Assembly: GCF_000236905.1 (NCBI RefSeq)
Contig: NC_016520.1
Span: forward strand, 1,116,001-1,180,000
DNA length: 64,000 bases
Reading direction: 5' to 3'
Origin: Tetrapisispora phaffii CBS 4417
Lineage: Eukaryota; Ascomycota; Saccharomycetes; Saccharomycetales; Saccharomycetaceae
The notes under the pieces are model-generated. The model made no database searches and was not told the origin of the DNA. It worked only from the letters and a program-made list of their open reading frames with translations. The translations under genes were made by a program, and so were the position numbers. This document shows positions 32,013 to 41,283 of the stretch, in pieces (position 1 is the stretch's first letter; every line of letters begins with the position of its first letter).

Positions 32013-32018
32013 CACGTG
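32013..32018. promoter_or_regulatory. Cbf1-type E-box (CACGTG)
   Basis: The perfect palindrome CACGTG within GTCACGTGCA, as preferred by Cbf1 (RTCACRTG). A second half-site GTCACGT follows at 32022. It is in the nucleosome-free-looking middle of the PHB2-NAS6 promoter. Confidence 0.55.
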
Positions 32019-32035
32019 CATGTCACGTTTACAAC

Positions 32036-32042
32036 CGGGTAA
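32036..32042 (-). promoter_or_regulatory. Reb1 site (CGGGTAA)
   Basis: An exact Reb1 core on the minus strand, between the Cbf1 site and the second Ndt80-type site of this divergent promoter. Confidence 0.55.
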
Positions 32043-32074
32043 TATTTCAATTTTGTAGATGAAATAGCCGCGGA

Positions 32075-32083
32075 GCCACAAAA
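32075..32083 (+). promoter_or_regulatory. Ndt80-type (MSE) site GCCACAAAA
   Basis: A second full match to gNCRCAAAW, 80 bp from the first. The two share the 11-mer GCCACAAAAAC. Two exact copies in one promoter make chance less likely, although neither flanking gene is a classic sporulation gene. Confidence 0.45.
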
Positions 32084-32307
32084 ACAGGAGAAGAGGGGCG
32101 GGGGCGCAAAACGTGACTTTTAGTTCTTTGCATATGTTTTAGGAAATCTTCATATAAATAGCCGAGGATATTGTTATGCAGATTTACAATATTGTCGTAT
32201 ATACCTTATACATATATAAAGGTTTATGTTTATTGAGTTGGCGGTTAACATTATTTTACTCCTTTTATTCGTCAAGTTGGCATGATTGTATAAGAAAAAG
32301 TAAACTA

Positions 32308-32328
32308 TTAATTAATTAATTAATTAAT
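32308..32328. repeat. TTAA tandem repeat
   Basis: About five tandem ATTA/TTAA units about 70 bp upstream of the NAS6 start codon, a simple-sequence tract. Confidence 0.8.
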
Positions 32329-32394
32329 CAACAATCAATTAAGAATACTAGTGATACACATATACAGACATATATATATATAGAATAAAAAAAA

Positions 32395-33081
32395 ATGGAA
32401 TTTCCTTTACAACAAGCTTGTATGAATAATGACTTTAAAACTGTAAAAGAATTGGTCTCGGAAGATCATTCATTAGTTTTTAAAAAAGATAGTGATGGAA
32501 GAGTTGGGTTACATTGGGCTGTTTCTTTTCAGTTTGAACCTATTATTGACTATTTACTCTCATTTATGAAAGAAATGGATATCGATGATTTAGTGGATGA
32601 TGCAGGTTGGACTCCATTCCACATTGCTTGTTCTGTAGGTAGTTTAAATACCGTGAAAAAATTATATGAGGGAGATCTCAAGCCAAATCTAGATTTGCTT
32701 ACATTACAAGGCGTCTCTGCTCTTCATTTAGCCGTGTCAAAAAAACATCTACCTATAGTCGAGTTTCTACTGAATAAAGGTGCCTCAGTTAGAGTTAAAG
32801 ATAAAAAATTACAATTACCAATACATAGAGCTGCTGCAATTGGGTCAATGGCAATGGTTGACATTCTATGTCAAAAGAATAGTCCAGTGAACGCAAAAGA
32901 TTTCCAAGGATGGACTCCACTATTCCATGCATTGGCAGAAGGTCACGGTGATGTGGCGGTCCTGTTGGTTAATAAATACAGTGCTGACTATGAAAGTACT
33001 GAAAATTCAAACGGAGAGAAACCATTGGACGTGGCATTGAATGAACAAGTTAAGGATTATTTCATTAAAAATGTCCAATAA
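32395..33081 (+). CDS. NAS6: Proteasome assembly chaperone Nas6 (gankyrin homologue)
   Basis: A 228-residue protein, the exact length of S. cerevisiae Nas6. It is built of ankyrin repeats: DGRVGLHWAVSFQFEPIIDYL, DAGWTPFHIACSVGSLNTVK, GVSALHLAVSKKHLPIVEFL, LPIHRAAAIGSMAMVDIL and GWTPLFHALAEGHGDVAVLL. Nas6 binds the C-terminal domain of the ATPase Rpt3 and guides assembly of the 19S regulatory particle base. It matches YGR232W and is divergent from PHB2. A Rpn4-like element in the shared promoter is consistent with proteasome co-regulation. Confidence 0.97.
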   Translation: MEFPLQQACMNNDFKTVKELVSEDHSLVFKKDSDGRVGLHWAVSFQFEPIIDYLLSFMKEMDIDDLVDDAGWTPFHIACSVGSLNTVKKLYEGDLKPNLDLLTLQGVSALHLAVSKKHLPIVEFLLNKGASVRVKDKKLQLPIHRAAAIGSMAMVDILCQKNSPVNAKDFQGWTPLFHALAEGHGDVAVLLVNKYSADYESTENSNGEKPLDVALNEQVKDYFIKNVQ

Positions 33082-33393
33082 GAACAATTAACAAAGAACC
33101 ACCATATAAAAAATAATGTCGTTGTAAATATATTGAAGTTATAATATCTTGAAATCGAAATCGAAATCATATGAAATAATTAATGTATCGTGATTTTTAT
33201 ATTCGCATTCTTATTTTTCGGTTTAAAAAAGCTACATATGTTTCCAAATATCTAACAAAATGAATAACAAACCACTACAATAAGAATTAAAGTAGTGATG
33301 CTTTTTGAGACAAATGATTCACTAATTTACTGATTCTATTTTATAAATACGCATATATACATTCCTAAATAAGAAGTTAGAGTGCTTGGTTAA
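33082..33393. other. NAS6-RTT107 spacer
   Basis: About 310 bp, A+T-rich, with NAS6 3' signals and the RTT107 promoter. In S. cerevisiae PHO81 lies beside NAS6; no trace of it is readable here. Confidence 0.45.
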
Positions 33394-36300
33394 ATGACCA
33401 CGTATGAATCCTTTACTAAATCAAATATGTTACAGAACATTACCTCTGTTCAAAATGAGATGAGTTCTCTTAAGGCCTCAACTTTATTTGAAACAATGAG
33501 TTTTCTTATAATAGTAGATGATCCAACAGAACTTGAGGCTGCAACTGATATAATGGCTCATTTAAAAAATAATTCATGCAAGCATTACGATCTATACAAG
33601 GTTTATGAACAAGATGATAATATTACGACCAGTGAAGAATTTTTGAATACTTTTGGGAATAAATATTATAATCAACTTATATCAAACACAGTCAATTTCT
33701 CTTTTTATAAAATAATATCATATCAATTTATGGTGCCCGTTGTAGAATATAAATGGGTAACGGCATGTATAGAATCAGCTTCAATACAAAGAGCTTGTAA
33801 ATTTTCACCAAACTCTAAGCATTTCTTCAAAGATTTTCAATTTTATATATCAACGACTGCATTTGCTAAGAATGATATTAGTTATATAACAGAGTTAATT
33901 AATTATATGGGTGGTTATGTCACTGACATTTTATCGAGTAAAGTTACACACGTTGTTGCGGAAAGTACTGATGATCCAGCAATCACTGCTGTTACCAATT
34001 TTAATCGAAATTTAGATATTGGTTTCGTGTTTGTAACATGGATACTACTATGTTTTAAGAAGGGGCAAATAGTACCGATAGGAGAGCATGAAATAAAACA
34101 AAATGCATCTTATAGCATTTGGGCCAAAAAAAATAATTTAGCAGTTGAACTGACAAACTGTCCATTTAGCGACAAGTCATCATTATTGGAAGGTCAGAAA
34201 ATATGTGTAAATAATGATATTGCAACCGATAATGAATTGAGAATTTTTACTTTGCATCTATTAGAAAACTATGGTGCTACCGTGGCATCGACAGATAAAA
34301 ATGATTTCATTAATACTGATAATAATGATAAATATACTTGTTATCTGGGTTATTCAGAGTCATTTGTTTTAGATAATAAACAGATTAAACATTCTGTAAA
34401 CTATGCAAATATTTCTTGGATATTGCAAATGCTTTCCCTAGATAATTTCATATCTCCAACAATTAATTTATCCAATAGTCTGTTACCAGAACCATTATTC
34501 AATGTAAATGAACTTATATTGACATATACAACGATTTATGGGCAACAGAGGCATTATATTAAAAATTTGGTAACTGCATTAGGTGGAAAAAGTACACCAA
34601 CATTATCAAAACGAAATACTCATTTAATATTTGGTGTTCCATATGGTAAAAAATATAATTATGCACGTTCTAAACTTAATAAAATAAATGTGGTAAACAT
34701 CAAATGGCTTGAGCAGTGCGTACTTCTAAAGTCGAGGGTTCCTGAAAACTTATTTGAAAAACCTATAACATCAAACTGTTTCAACGACTCCTCTTTTATT
34801 GAACATGCACCAATACAAGATGAAGATAAAACTGATGCAAAGGCAGAACATCTTGATATTGACTTGTCACAACCTAATGAGGTAAAGGAAATCAATGGCG
34901 TTCTTAGATCACCCGCAAAAATTGAAATAAAGGCCAAAAATATTGAATTCTCTCATTCTAACGACAATTCAGATGAAGATGAGTCAATCGAGATTACACA
35001 AGTAACTCAGCTAACTCCCAAAAATTTACAAACAACTTCAAATGATAATGATGAAGCAAGTCTTGTTGATGACCATACGTATAAGAATGTTAATATTACT
35101 AGCCAAAACAGATCAGATACGAAGAATATAGATTCCAAAGTCCTTCTGAGTGATGAAGACAAAAATAACACTGATGCTATTAATTACGGACTCAATTCGA
35201 ACAATCTGATAAATTCCAATTTCAACGGTAATGAAAATAAAACAGTATTTTCCGAGACAATTTCAGGTGATGCTCCCACGAAGACCTTTGAGACACAGCG
35301 TGAAGTTAAATCAAGAACTGAACGACTATTAATAGGTGAAGATAAAGATTCAATTGTCGATAAAGGGAATATTTCCATGGATAGGGGTAAAAATGATTCA
35401 AATGTACCTATTCAGTTTGATAAGAAGGTCGATGTACCTATAATTCCAGCTGAGATATCCTTTGATCAACAAGTGAATCAAGATGCTTATAGCACAAAAC
35501 TATCACAAAATAAAGAAAATATTAAAGAAAGTGGTTATGATCCATTCAATTCAACATTATCACCGCTAACACAGTTAAGTAGTGATGCAGTATCCAAATC
35601 CCAAAATAATACCCATAATAATGAGCTTTTGAATCTAGTTTCTTCAAATACTAGTTCGCTAAATAATAATCGAGAGACTAGAAGTCGAAAGAGGAAGTCA
35701 TCTGCAAGCCAGTCGGAGTCTAAAGATACGGAATCGCGAAAGAGAAGACAGAGTTCAAGGAGATCAAAAGATAAACATGATATCAGTTCCGATATATGTA
35801 ATAATGATCTCTCAGATAAAGCTACTAAACTTTTATCGGAGGCATTGGATAGGCCGACATACGAGTCCCTACAGGTTGCCTCTTCAATTGATTACGATAT
35901 GAGCAAAAATAAAATATATGATATTCGTGCTGTCTGCACAGGATGCTTAGAAAATATTTCTACGGTTGATTTAGAATTATTAAAAGCTTTAGGAATTCAT
36001 ATTTACGATAAAATAGATAATAGTTATAATCTGAACACTATTATCGCCCCGAAGAGGATGAGGACAGCAAAATTCTTAAAAAGTTACAGCTTCCAACCAT
36101 TGTTGTTTTTATTATTACCCAAGTTTATTACTGATATTTTGAGTGTTCTTCATACAAAAACTGATTCCGAAAGGACAGACATAGAATTAGACCCTAAAAT
36201 GTATTCTATCCCAAAGATAGACACCGAGTTGATCTCTAAACGATCCAATATGAACACATTAGTTTTTGAGCGTGCCAACATTGACTCAATTAATTTGGTA

Positions 36301-36657
36301 AGTGATATTCCGGGGGGAACGGATGTAATATCATCCATTTTAAAAGCACATGGTATTAAAAACGTAAACATTTTAAGCAAACAGCTTACTGAGACGGAAT
36401 TATTAGAGAACAAGCCTGATCTTCACTATGAACCGAAGTCGCAAAAAGAACATGTTAAGAATTATATTGTAATTGCTAATAAGGCATCTCAAGTTAAACG
36501 TTTTAGAAAGCATTTGAACAATCTAAACAGCCATCTAAACGAAGGCGACACGGTGAAATCCGCCTTAGTAGTTGAATGGAATTGGTGTGTCAGATCTATT
36601 TTCAATCTTGAGGTCGATCTTAACAGTAATGAAGGAGTTATATTCCAATTTCCATAA
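33394..36657 (+). CDS. RTT107: BRCT scaffold protein Rtt107 (Esc4)
   Basis: A 1087-residue protein (about 1,070 in S. cerevisiae). Rtt107 is a scaffold at stalled or damaged forks, bound to Slx4, the Rtt101-Mms22 ligase and Smc5/6, and to phosphorylated H2A through its C-terminal BRCT pair. Four BRCT-like modules fill residues 1 to about 460, with typical patterns such as INYMGGYVTDILSSKVTHVV, WILLCFKKGQIVP and TALGGKSTPTLSKRNTHLIF. An acidic, Ser/Asn-rich linker follows, with several TQ/SQ-type sites (TQVTQLTP) and a basic RSRKRKSSASQSES near residue 762. The C-terminal 250 residues form the second BRCT pair. The chromosome VIII gene (YHR154W) here sits between chromosome VII genes NAS6 and YHB1. 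Confidence 0.9.
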   Translation: MTTYESFTKSNMLQNITSVQNEMSSLKASTLFETMSFLIIVDDPTELEAATDIMAHLKNNSCKHYDLYKVYEQDDNITTSEEFLNTFGNKYYNQLISNTVNFSFYKIISYQFMVPVVEYKWVTACIESASIQRACKFSPNSKHFFKDFQFYISTTAFAKNDISYITELINYMGGYVTDILSSKVTHVVAESTDDPAITAVTNFNRNLDIGFVFVTWILLCFKKGQIVPIGEHEIKQNASYSIWAKKNNLAVELTNCPFSDKSSLLEGQKICVNNDIATDNELRIFTLHLLENYGATVASTDKNDFINTDNNDKYTCYLGYSESFVLDNKQIKHSVNYANISWILQMLSLDNFISPTINLSNSLLPEPLFNVNELILTYTTIYGQQRHYIKNLVTALGGKSTPTLSKRNTHLIFGVPYGKKYNYARSKLNKINVVNIKWLEQCVLLKSRVPENLFEKPITSNCFNDSSFIEHAPIQDEDKTDAKAEHLDIDLSQPNEVKEINGVLRSPAKIEIKAKNIEFSHSNDNSDEDESIEITQVTQLTPKNLQTTSNDNDEASLVDDHTYKNVNITSQNRSDTKNIDSKVLLSDEDKNNTDAINYGLNSNNLINSNFNGNENKTVFSETISGDAPTKTFETQREVKSRTERLLIGEDKDSIVDKGNISMDRGKNDSNVPIQFDKKVDVPIIPAEISFDQQVNQDAYSTKLSQNKENIKESGYDPFNSTLSPLTQLSSDAVSKSQNNTHNNELLNLVSSNTSSLNNNRETRSRKRKSSASQSESKDTESRKRRQSSRRSKDKHDISSDICNNDLSDKATKLLSEALDRPTYESLQVASSIDYDMSKNKIYDIRAVCTGCLENISTVDLELLKALGIHIYDKIDNSYNLNTIIAPKRMRTAKFLKSYSFQPLLFLLLPKFITDILSVLHTKTDSERTDIELDPKMYSIPKIDTELISKRSNMNTLVFERANIDSINLVSDIPGGTDVISSILKAHGIKNVNILSKQLTETELLENKPDLHYEPKSQKEHVKNYIVIANKASQVKRFRKHLNNLNSHLNEGDTVKSALVVEWNWCVRSIFNLEVDLNSNEGVIFQFP

Positions 36658-37856
36658 TAAATATGAAACAACACATCAAACATGGAGTAAAACTTGTGCT
36701 ATGTTTAGCCAGCCGTTATCTCTCTTCCACAGATGACACACCAATTAGAAACAGTATAGTTTTGTTTACATGTATAGTTTTTTATAGAACACTTGTAACT
36801 TCCATACCTTTACGCCGCATTGAATCTTCAGATCTCATATTCAAAGCCATTCTACCAATAAGGAACCCTTACAAAAATCTATCGAACAAGATCATTCAAA
36901 AATTTAAGATAGCATTCGTGATGTAATGAAGTTTACAGCGATATATTAGATCACGTAGGATGTCTAAACGTAGCTCCGTTTTGTCGGCTCTGCTCAGTGT
37001 GTTTCACTAAACAATATTTTTGTAGTGTTGTAGGTATTAATATTACTAAGATCAATAATATCTATCGATCTTAACGGATATTAGCATTCTTTAGAGATTT
37101 TACCGCACAACGAATCGAAACTTTTCGAAAATAAATTTGAAATTTTCAAATTTCTCGAGAAAAATCTGCTAAAAGTAACGATTCGCGCAGAGACTTCACA
37201 GATTAAATCAGCATTCTTGCAAAAGAATCACCATAAAACCAATTTCGAGACAAGAAACTGTCCTAGATAGGAAAGATCTTGAAGTTCGAATTACTAAGAT
37301 TATATATATTTTGTAGTTTATGAAATACCATTAGTAAAGTTATATCAGCTTAGTTGGATCGTTTTGTTGGTTGCAGAACTTTGTTCAGCGTGGGTGAGGT
37401 ATTGAGTTTCAAATAATATATGGGGTGGGGAAACTGAGATCTCGTTTGCGTGTTCGTTTACAGAAAACTCTGAATACATTGTTCTTACTAATGGTTCAAC
37501 ATTAAATTCCATAAAACCCGATATCTTGGGCGATAAACTATAACAAATCTTAATCAAATTTTTTGAAGCAATATTGTCTTATGTAAGATTAAATACTCTC
37601 TATGATTAACTTTCATGGCAGATGTAATTATAATATATTTATTGTTAAGGCAATTTGATAAATACAAATATCAATGAACGTTTAACGTTTTTAAAAGTAT
37701 ATAAATGGATCATTTTTTGCATAAAGTTTTTTTTAAATGGTTTCTATCTTCATTAACTATTAATTTATTCTGAATAGTTGTTATATAATAATAAAACATC
37801 ATCAATTTAAAGACAATCGATCTCCACCAATTGAACAAATAAATTTAATAAATACA
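36658..37856. other. RTT107-YHB1 spacer, 1.2 kb, no gene seen
   Basis: This is where LAM1, LIN1 or PHO81 homologues might have been in an ancestral order, but no protein similarity is readable. Short frames at 36663-36926 and 37345-37557 look random. A perfect 10-bp inverted repeat lies at 37133-37153, within a stretch of repeated TTC/GAA triplets (37110-37170) that could be a heat-shock element. The YHB1-proximal 300 bp are A+T-rich promoter. Confidence 0.45.
37133..37153. repeat. Inverted repeat, 10-bp arms
   Basis: AAATTTGAAA and TTTCAAATTT are separated by a single T. Neighbouring GAA/TTC triplets on both sides suggest an Hsf1-like site, though the 5-bp phasing is imperfect. It is about 700 bp upstream of YHB1. 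Confidence 0.5.
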
Positions 37857-39053
37857 ATGTTATCTGAAGAAACAAGAACAATCGTCAAGGCCACCATTCC
37901 TGTTTTGGAAGCTCAAGGTGCTGTCATCACCAAACATTTTTACGCTAAAATGTTAGGTAGTAACGAAGAGTTATTGAATATTTTCAACATGGTTAATCAG
38001 AAGAAGGGCGCTCAACCAACTGCTTTAGCCACTACAATTTTAGCTGCTGCCAAACATATCGATGATCTATCTCCATTAATTGGCCACGTTAAACAAATTG
38101 GTCACAAGCATCGTGCTTTACAAATTATGCCAGAACATTACCCAATTGTTGGTAAGAACTTATTGCTGGCTATTAAAGATGTTCTAGGTGATGCTGCTAC
38201 TCCAGAAATCATTTCTGCCTGGGGTGAAGCTTACGAAGAAATCGCTAACGTCTTCATAACTGTTGAAGCTGATATGTATAAGGAAGCGGCTTGGGAATCT
38301 TGGAAACCTTTTGAAGTTATCTCTAAGGCTGAAGTTGGTGATGGTATCTGCGAATTTACCGTCAAACCTACAAAGGAATCTGGTGTTGACTTATCTACTC
38401 TAAAGGTAATTGCAGGTCAATATATTACTGTTAACACTCATCCAACTAGACATGACAATAAATACGATGCTTTACGTCATTATTCTATCTGTTCCAACTC
38501 TACCAAAGATGGTTTAAAATTTGCCGTTAAATTAGAACACACTCCTGGTAAAGATATTGGTTTAGTATCTGAATTTTTACACAAGGATGTCAAGGCTGGT
38601 GATAACTTATTGATATCTGCCCCAGCAGGTGATTTCCAATTGAATGAAAAATTAATTAAGCAAAATGAAACTCCATTAGTTCTACTTGCCGCTGGTGTTG
38701 GTGTCACTCCGCTATTAAGTATGTTAGAAACTCAAGTCAATGAAAACCCATCTAGACCAGTATACTGGATCCAATCTTCAAGAGATGAAACCAAGCAGGC
38801 TTTCAAAAATCATGTTGATGAATTATTAACCAAAACTAATACTGCTGAAAAATTAATTGTTCACACTAAAGACCAAGCTAGAATAGATGCTGAGTACCTA
38901 AAGAAGAACGTTCCAAAGAATTCCGATGTTTACATTTGTGGTTCTGTTGACTTTATGAAATCCATGATTGGTTATTTAAAGAATATCGAACATGATGAAG
39001 CATTCATTCATTACGAACCATTTGGTCCAAAGATGTCAACTATCCAAGTTTAA
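37857..39053 (+). CDS. YHB1: Flavohemoglobin, nitric oxide dioxygenase
   Basis: A 398-residue protein (399 in S. cerevisiae). It converts nitric oxide, O2 and NAD(P)H to nitrate and protects against nitrosative stress in cytosol and mitochondria. The globin domain (residues 1-140) has B10 Tyr29 in KHFYAKM, the proximal heme ligand His85 in IGHKHRALQI, and nearby Tyr95. The FAD domain has LRHYSICS. The NAD domain has LAAGVGVTPLLSML and VYICGSVDFMKSM. The tail FIHYEPFGPK is typical of the family. Codon choice is biased to preferred yeast codons more than in neighbouring genes, suggesting high expression. It corresponds to YGR234W, between RTT107 and MIC26. Confidence 0.98.
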   Translation: MLSEETRTIVKATIPVLEAQGAVITKHFYAKMLGSNEELLNIFNMVNQKKGAQPTALATTILAAAKHIDDLSPLIGHVKQIGHKHRALQIMPEHYPIVGKNLLLAIKDVLGDAATPEIISAWGEAYEEIANVFITVEADMYKEAAWESWKPFEVISKAEVGDGICEFTVKPTKESGVDLSTLKVIAGQYITVNTHPTRHDNKYDALRHYSICSNSTKDGLKFAVKLEHTPGKDIGLVSEFLHKDVKAGDNLLISAPAGDFQLNEKLIKQNETPLVLLAAGVGVTPLLSMLETQVNENPSRPVYWIQSSRDETKQAFKNHVDELLTKTNTAEKLIVHTKDQARIDAEYLKKNVPKNSDVYICGSVDFMKSMIGYLKNIEHDEAFIHYEPFGPKMSTIQV

Positions 39054-39346
39054 TGTACGTAACTAAATTTATTCTCATAACCAACATACTCTAGAATATT
39101 AATGTCATACCAAATATGAATTATAACAATTCTTTCGTTCAGTTAATAACTAACAACTCTAAACCAGTAAAAGTATGATCACTTTGATGTACATTATAGC
39201 ACTTTGATTTCTCTGTATTTTATATAGTCAACTAAGTTCAAAGAGTTGCAATAGAAATTAGAAACATTTTAAAATTGAGCCTTGGCGGCTCCTATTTAAA
39301 TACAAGATTTTATGAATATTCACTATTTAGACTATATATAAATATC

Positions 39347-40003
39347 TCAGGAAAAATTAGAGTGTTGTTGAATATAATCTTTTGCTGAAGCAAGTTTATA
39401 ACTTACTATATCGTAACTCATAACAGTATGTGCAATGCCTGTACGAATGAAATCCATTACTCTATCTTGCTTTGCACAGAATTTTGGGAAATAAACTTCT
39501 TCAATATCATGGATTAAATCAGTTGTATTCTCAAAAGTAGTTGGTATGGTATACGAGCAAACCAAAGTACCTAATATAATTGGCATGGTAAATCTAAGTA
39601 AAATATTTCTTCTCTTAGTGAGTATGGAACCTGACATAGCAGCAACGATCGAATATGCGAATCCCTTTGATAACTGTTCTTCTGGATCTGAATGTAAATT
39701 GGCTATTCTTGATGTGACTTTATTTTCAGCTTTATAATACCTATTGGTAGCATGTTCTAGTTTTGAATTCAAAGTATGGTACTGTAGAGCAGCATTGTTG
39801 TTTAATTTGTTACAGAATCTCAATAAATAAGAAGGGCATCTTACTGAAACACCATCGATAATTCTTGTTGGACCTGTCAGCTTAGACGCAGTATTGGAAT
39901 CTTTCGATGTGTTTATTAAGTCGATTGGAGTGGAGATCGACTCTCCTTGTGCGACAACATATTCCTTGATAAGGTCAACTTTACGGTAATAGTCAAATGT
40001 CAT
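39347..40003 (-). CDS. MIC26: MICOS complex subunit Mic26 (apolipoprotein O-like)
   Basis: A 218-residue protein (about 233 in S. cerevisiae Mic26/Mos2). It belongs to the APOO-type subunits of MICOS, the inner-membrane complex that shapes crista junctions. It opens MTFDYYRKVDLIKEYVVAQG. The family core includes LHSDPEEQLSKGFAYSIVAAMSGSI, followed by a basic TKRRN and a hydrophobic segment FTMPIILGTLVCSYTIP near residues 138-155. The glycine-containing hydrophobic pair is characteristic. Its place between YHB1 and SPG1 matches YGR235C, which supports the call. Confidence 0.9.
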   Translation of the reverse strand: MTFDYYRKVDLIKEYVVAQGESISTPIDLINTSKDSNTASKLTGPTRIIDGVSVRCPSYLLRFCNKLNNNAALQYHTLNSKLEHATNRYYKAENKVTSRIANLHSDPEEQLSKGFAYSIVAAMSGSILTKRRNILLRFTMPIILGTLVCSYTIPTTFENTTDLIHDIEEVYFPKFCAKQDRVMDFIRTGIAHTVMSYDIVSYKLASAKDYIQQHSNFS

Positions 40004-40389
40004 TATTACTTACTAATATGGTCTCCTTATTAAATATTGGTATATCTATTACTCATGAGATATTGCTAACTCATAACAAATCTGATTATACATACATAAT
40101 TATATACATATATCAAGAGTTAATTATAATTAGATGCATTTATAAAATTCTTGAACTTTTCTGAATTTTTTGTTCGTTGACGCAGGAAGTAGCAACTAAT
40201 AAAGATTGGATGCTATAGGATGAAGATGCCTCAACTAACATAACAGTGACAAAATAATTTAAAGATATTAATAGCATTATTATTATAATATTGATTTCAT
40301 AAAATTTATTATAAAAACGTAGATATAATCCAATGCATAGAGATATTCTAAATACGTTACGAAAGATCAAGAAATAGATGGTCTCGATA
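40004..40389. other. MIC26 promoter / SPG1 3' region
   Basis: A+T-rich spacer between two minus-strand genes with a TATATACATATAT stretch near 40100-40112 as a possible MIC26 TATA region. No gene is seen. Confidence 0.45.
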
Positions 40390-40764
40390 TCACATTATTG
40401 ATGAAAAAAGTATCATTGCGTTTTCATCAACAAGTTCTCTAAATCGAGGGTCATTTGTTATTTTGTTATTGCCTTTGATTGACCAGACTGCAGGTTGATG
40501 TGTCATTAAAAGATCCTTATCAAGTTCTCTCTTGTTTAATATATCCTTCTTCACAGATTCTGCACTTGAGGGCACAAAGTTGCCTTCTTTTTTGATATTA
40601 TTGATATCTTCTAAAGCAGCCTTATCTATATGCATCCTTGCATATCTTTTCATATACATAGTTGGTACAATGGCTGCAGCAATAACACCTACCATTATAT
40701 ATTGATAGCGAGGAATTCTTGCTGCCAATTTAGCCTCCTGGAATGTCTCTGAATTTAGGTGCAT
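40390..40764 (-). CDS. SPG1: Spg1 stationary-phase protein
   Basis: A 124-residue protein, longer than S. cerevisiae Spg1 (95 residues). Spg1 is needed for survival at high temperature in stationary phase and is found at mitochondria; its molecular role is unknown. The N-terminus has the family pattern LNSETFQEAKLAARIPRYQY followed by one transmembrane helix (IMVGVIAAAIVPTMYM) and a basic KRYAR. The last residues LFSSIM match the conserved MFSSIM end of the S. cerevisiae protein. The extra length lies in the hydrophilic middle. Position next to MIC26 matches YGR236C. No other family fits. Confidence 0.9.
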   Translation of the reverse strand: MHLNSETFQEAKLAARIPRYQYIMVGVIAAAIVPTMYMKRYARMHIDKAALEDINNIKKEGNFVPSSAESVKKDILNKRELDKDLLMTHQPAVWSIKGNNKITNDPRFRELVDENAMILFSSIM

Positions 40765-41283
40765 TATTTATTTATTTAATATTGTACTATTAGATATATG
40801 ATTTGATTATCTGAAAGTACGATTATTGCCTTCTGTAGTAATCCATAATTGAATTCATAATTAAAGTCTATATGTATTTTCATTATGTCCTTGTTTATAT
40901 ATGAAACGAATTCTATAAATATTAGTGAAAAGTGATGGGTATTAATTGTCCATAAAGAATTAGGTAAAATCATTCACTACTATTATTAATAATGATCATT
41001 ACTAACTGACTAAGGTTCATTTATAATAAAGGATGCCCGGTAATCAATAAATGCATTTAGGTAGTCATGCAAGGCCGTACCTTATGACTATGATCGATAC
41101 CCTAATGAATAAGGGATACCATAACAGAATACAATGGATGTCAATACCACATAGATAAACTTTATGTCATCAACCAAGGCAACATATCATCGTCGTGTAG
41201 ATAACGAAATAATAAGCGTTATATGGAGATTATGTCATATCATCTTTTTCTAAATTGTAGGGGGTATGACATTACGATTATCT
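40765..41283. other. SPG1 promoter / YGR237C-like 3' region
   Basis: About 520 bp between two minus-strand genes, A+T-rich near SPG1 and of more mixed composition at 41030-41230. No gene and no known motif are recognised. Confidence 0.45.

Larger units (their letters stand above)
31770..32394. promoter_or_regulatory. Divergent PHB2-NAS6 promoter
   Basis: The central 31990-32110 part is richer in G+C than its surroundings and packed with recognisable motifs (listed separately): Ndt80/PACE-like sites, a Cbf1 E-box, a Reb1 site and an AGGGG/GGGGGCG run at 32094-32105. The NAS6-proximal side has a TTAA repeat (32308-32328) and a short A-tract leader before the ATG. Confidence 0.6.

Noticed and set aside
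36952..36959. ATCACGTA, checked as centromere element CDEI
   Set aside because: There is no 80-90 bp A+T-rich CDEII followed by a CDEIII-like TTTCCGAA nearby.
37741..37760. CTATC-containing sequence before YHB1, checked as an Fzf1 site
   Set aside because: Too many mismatches to the published YHB1 element (YGSMNMCTATCAYTTYY as I recall it).
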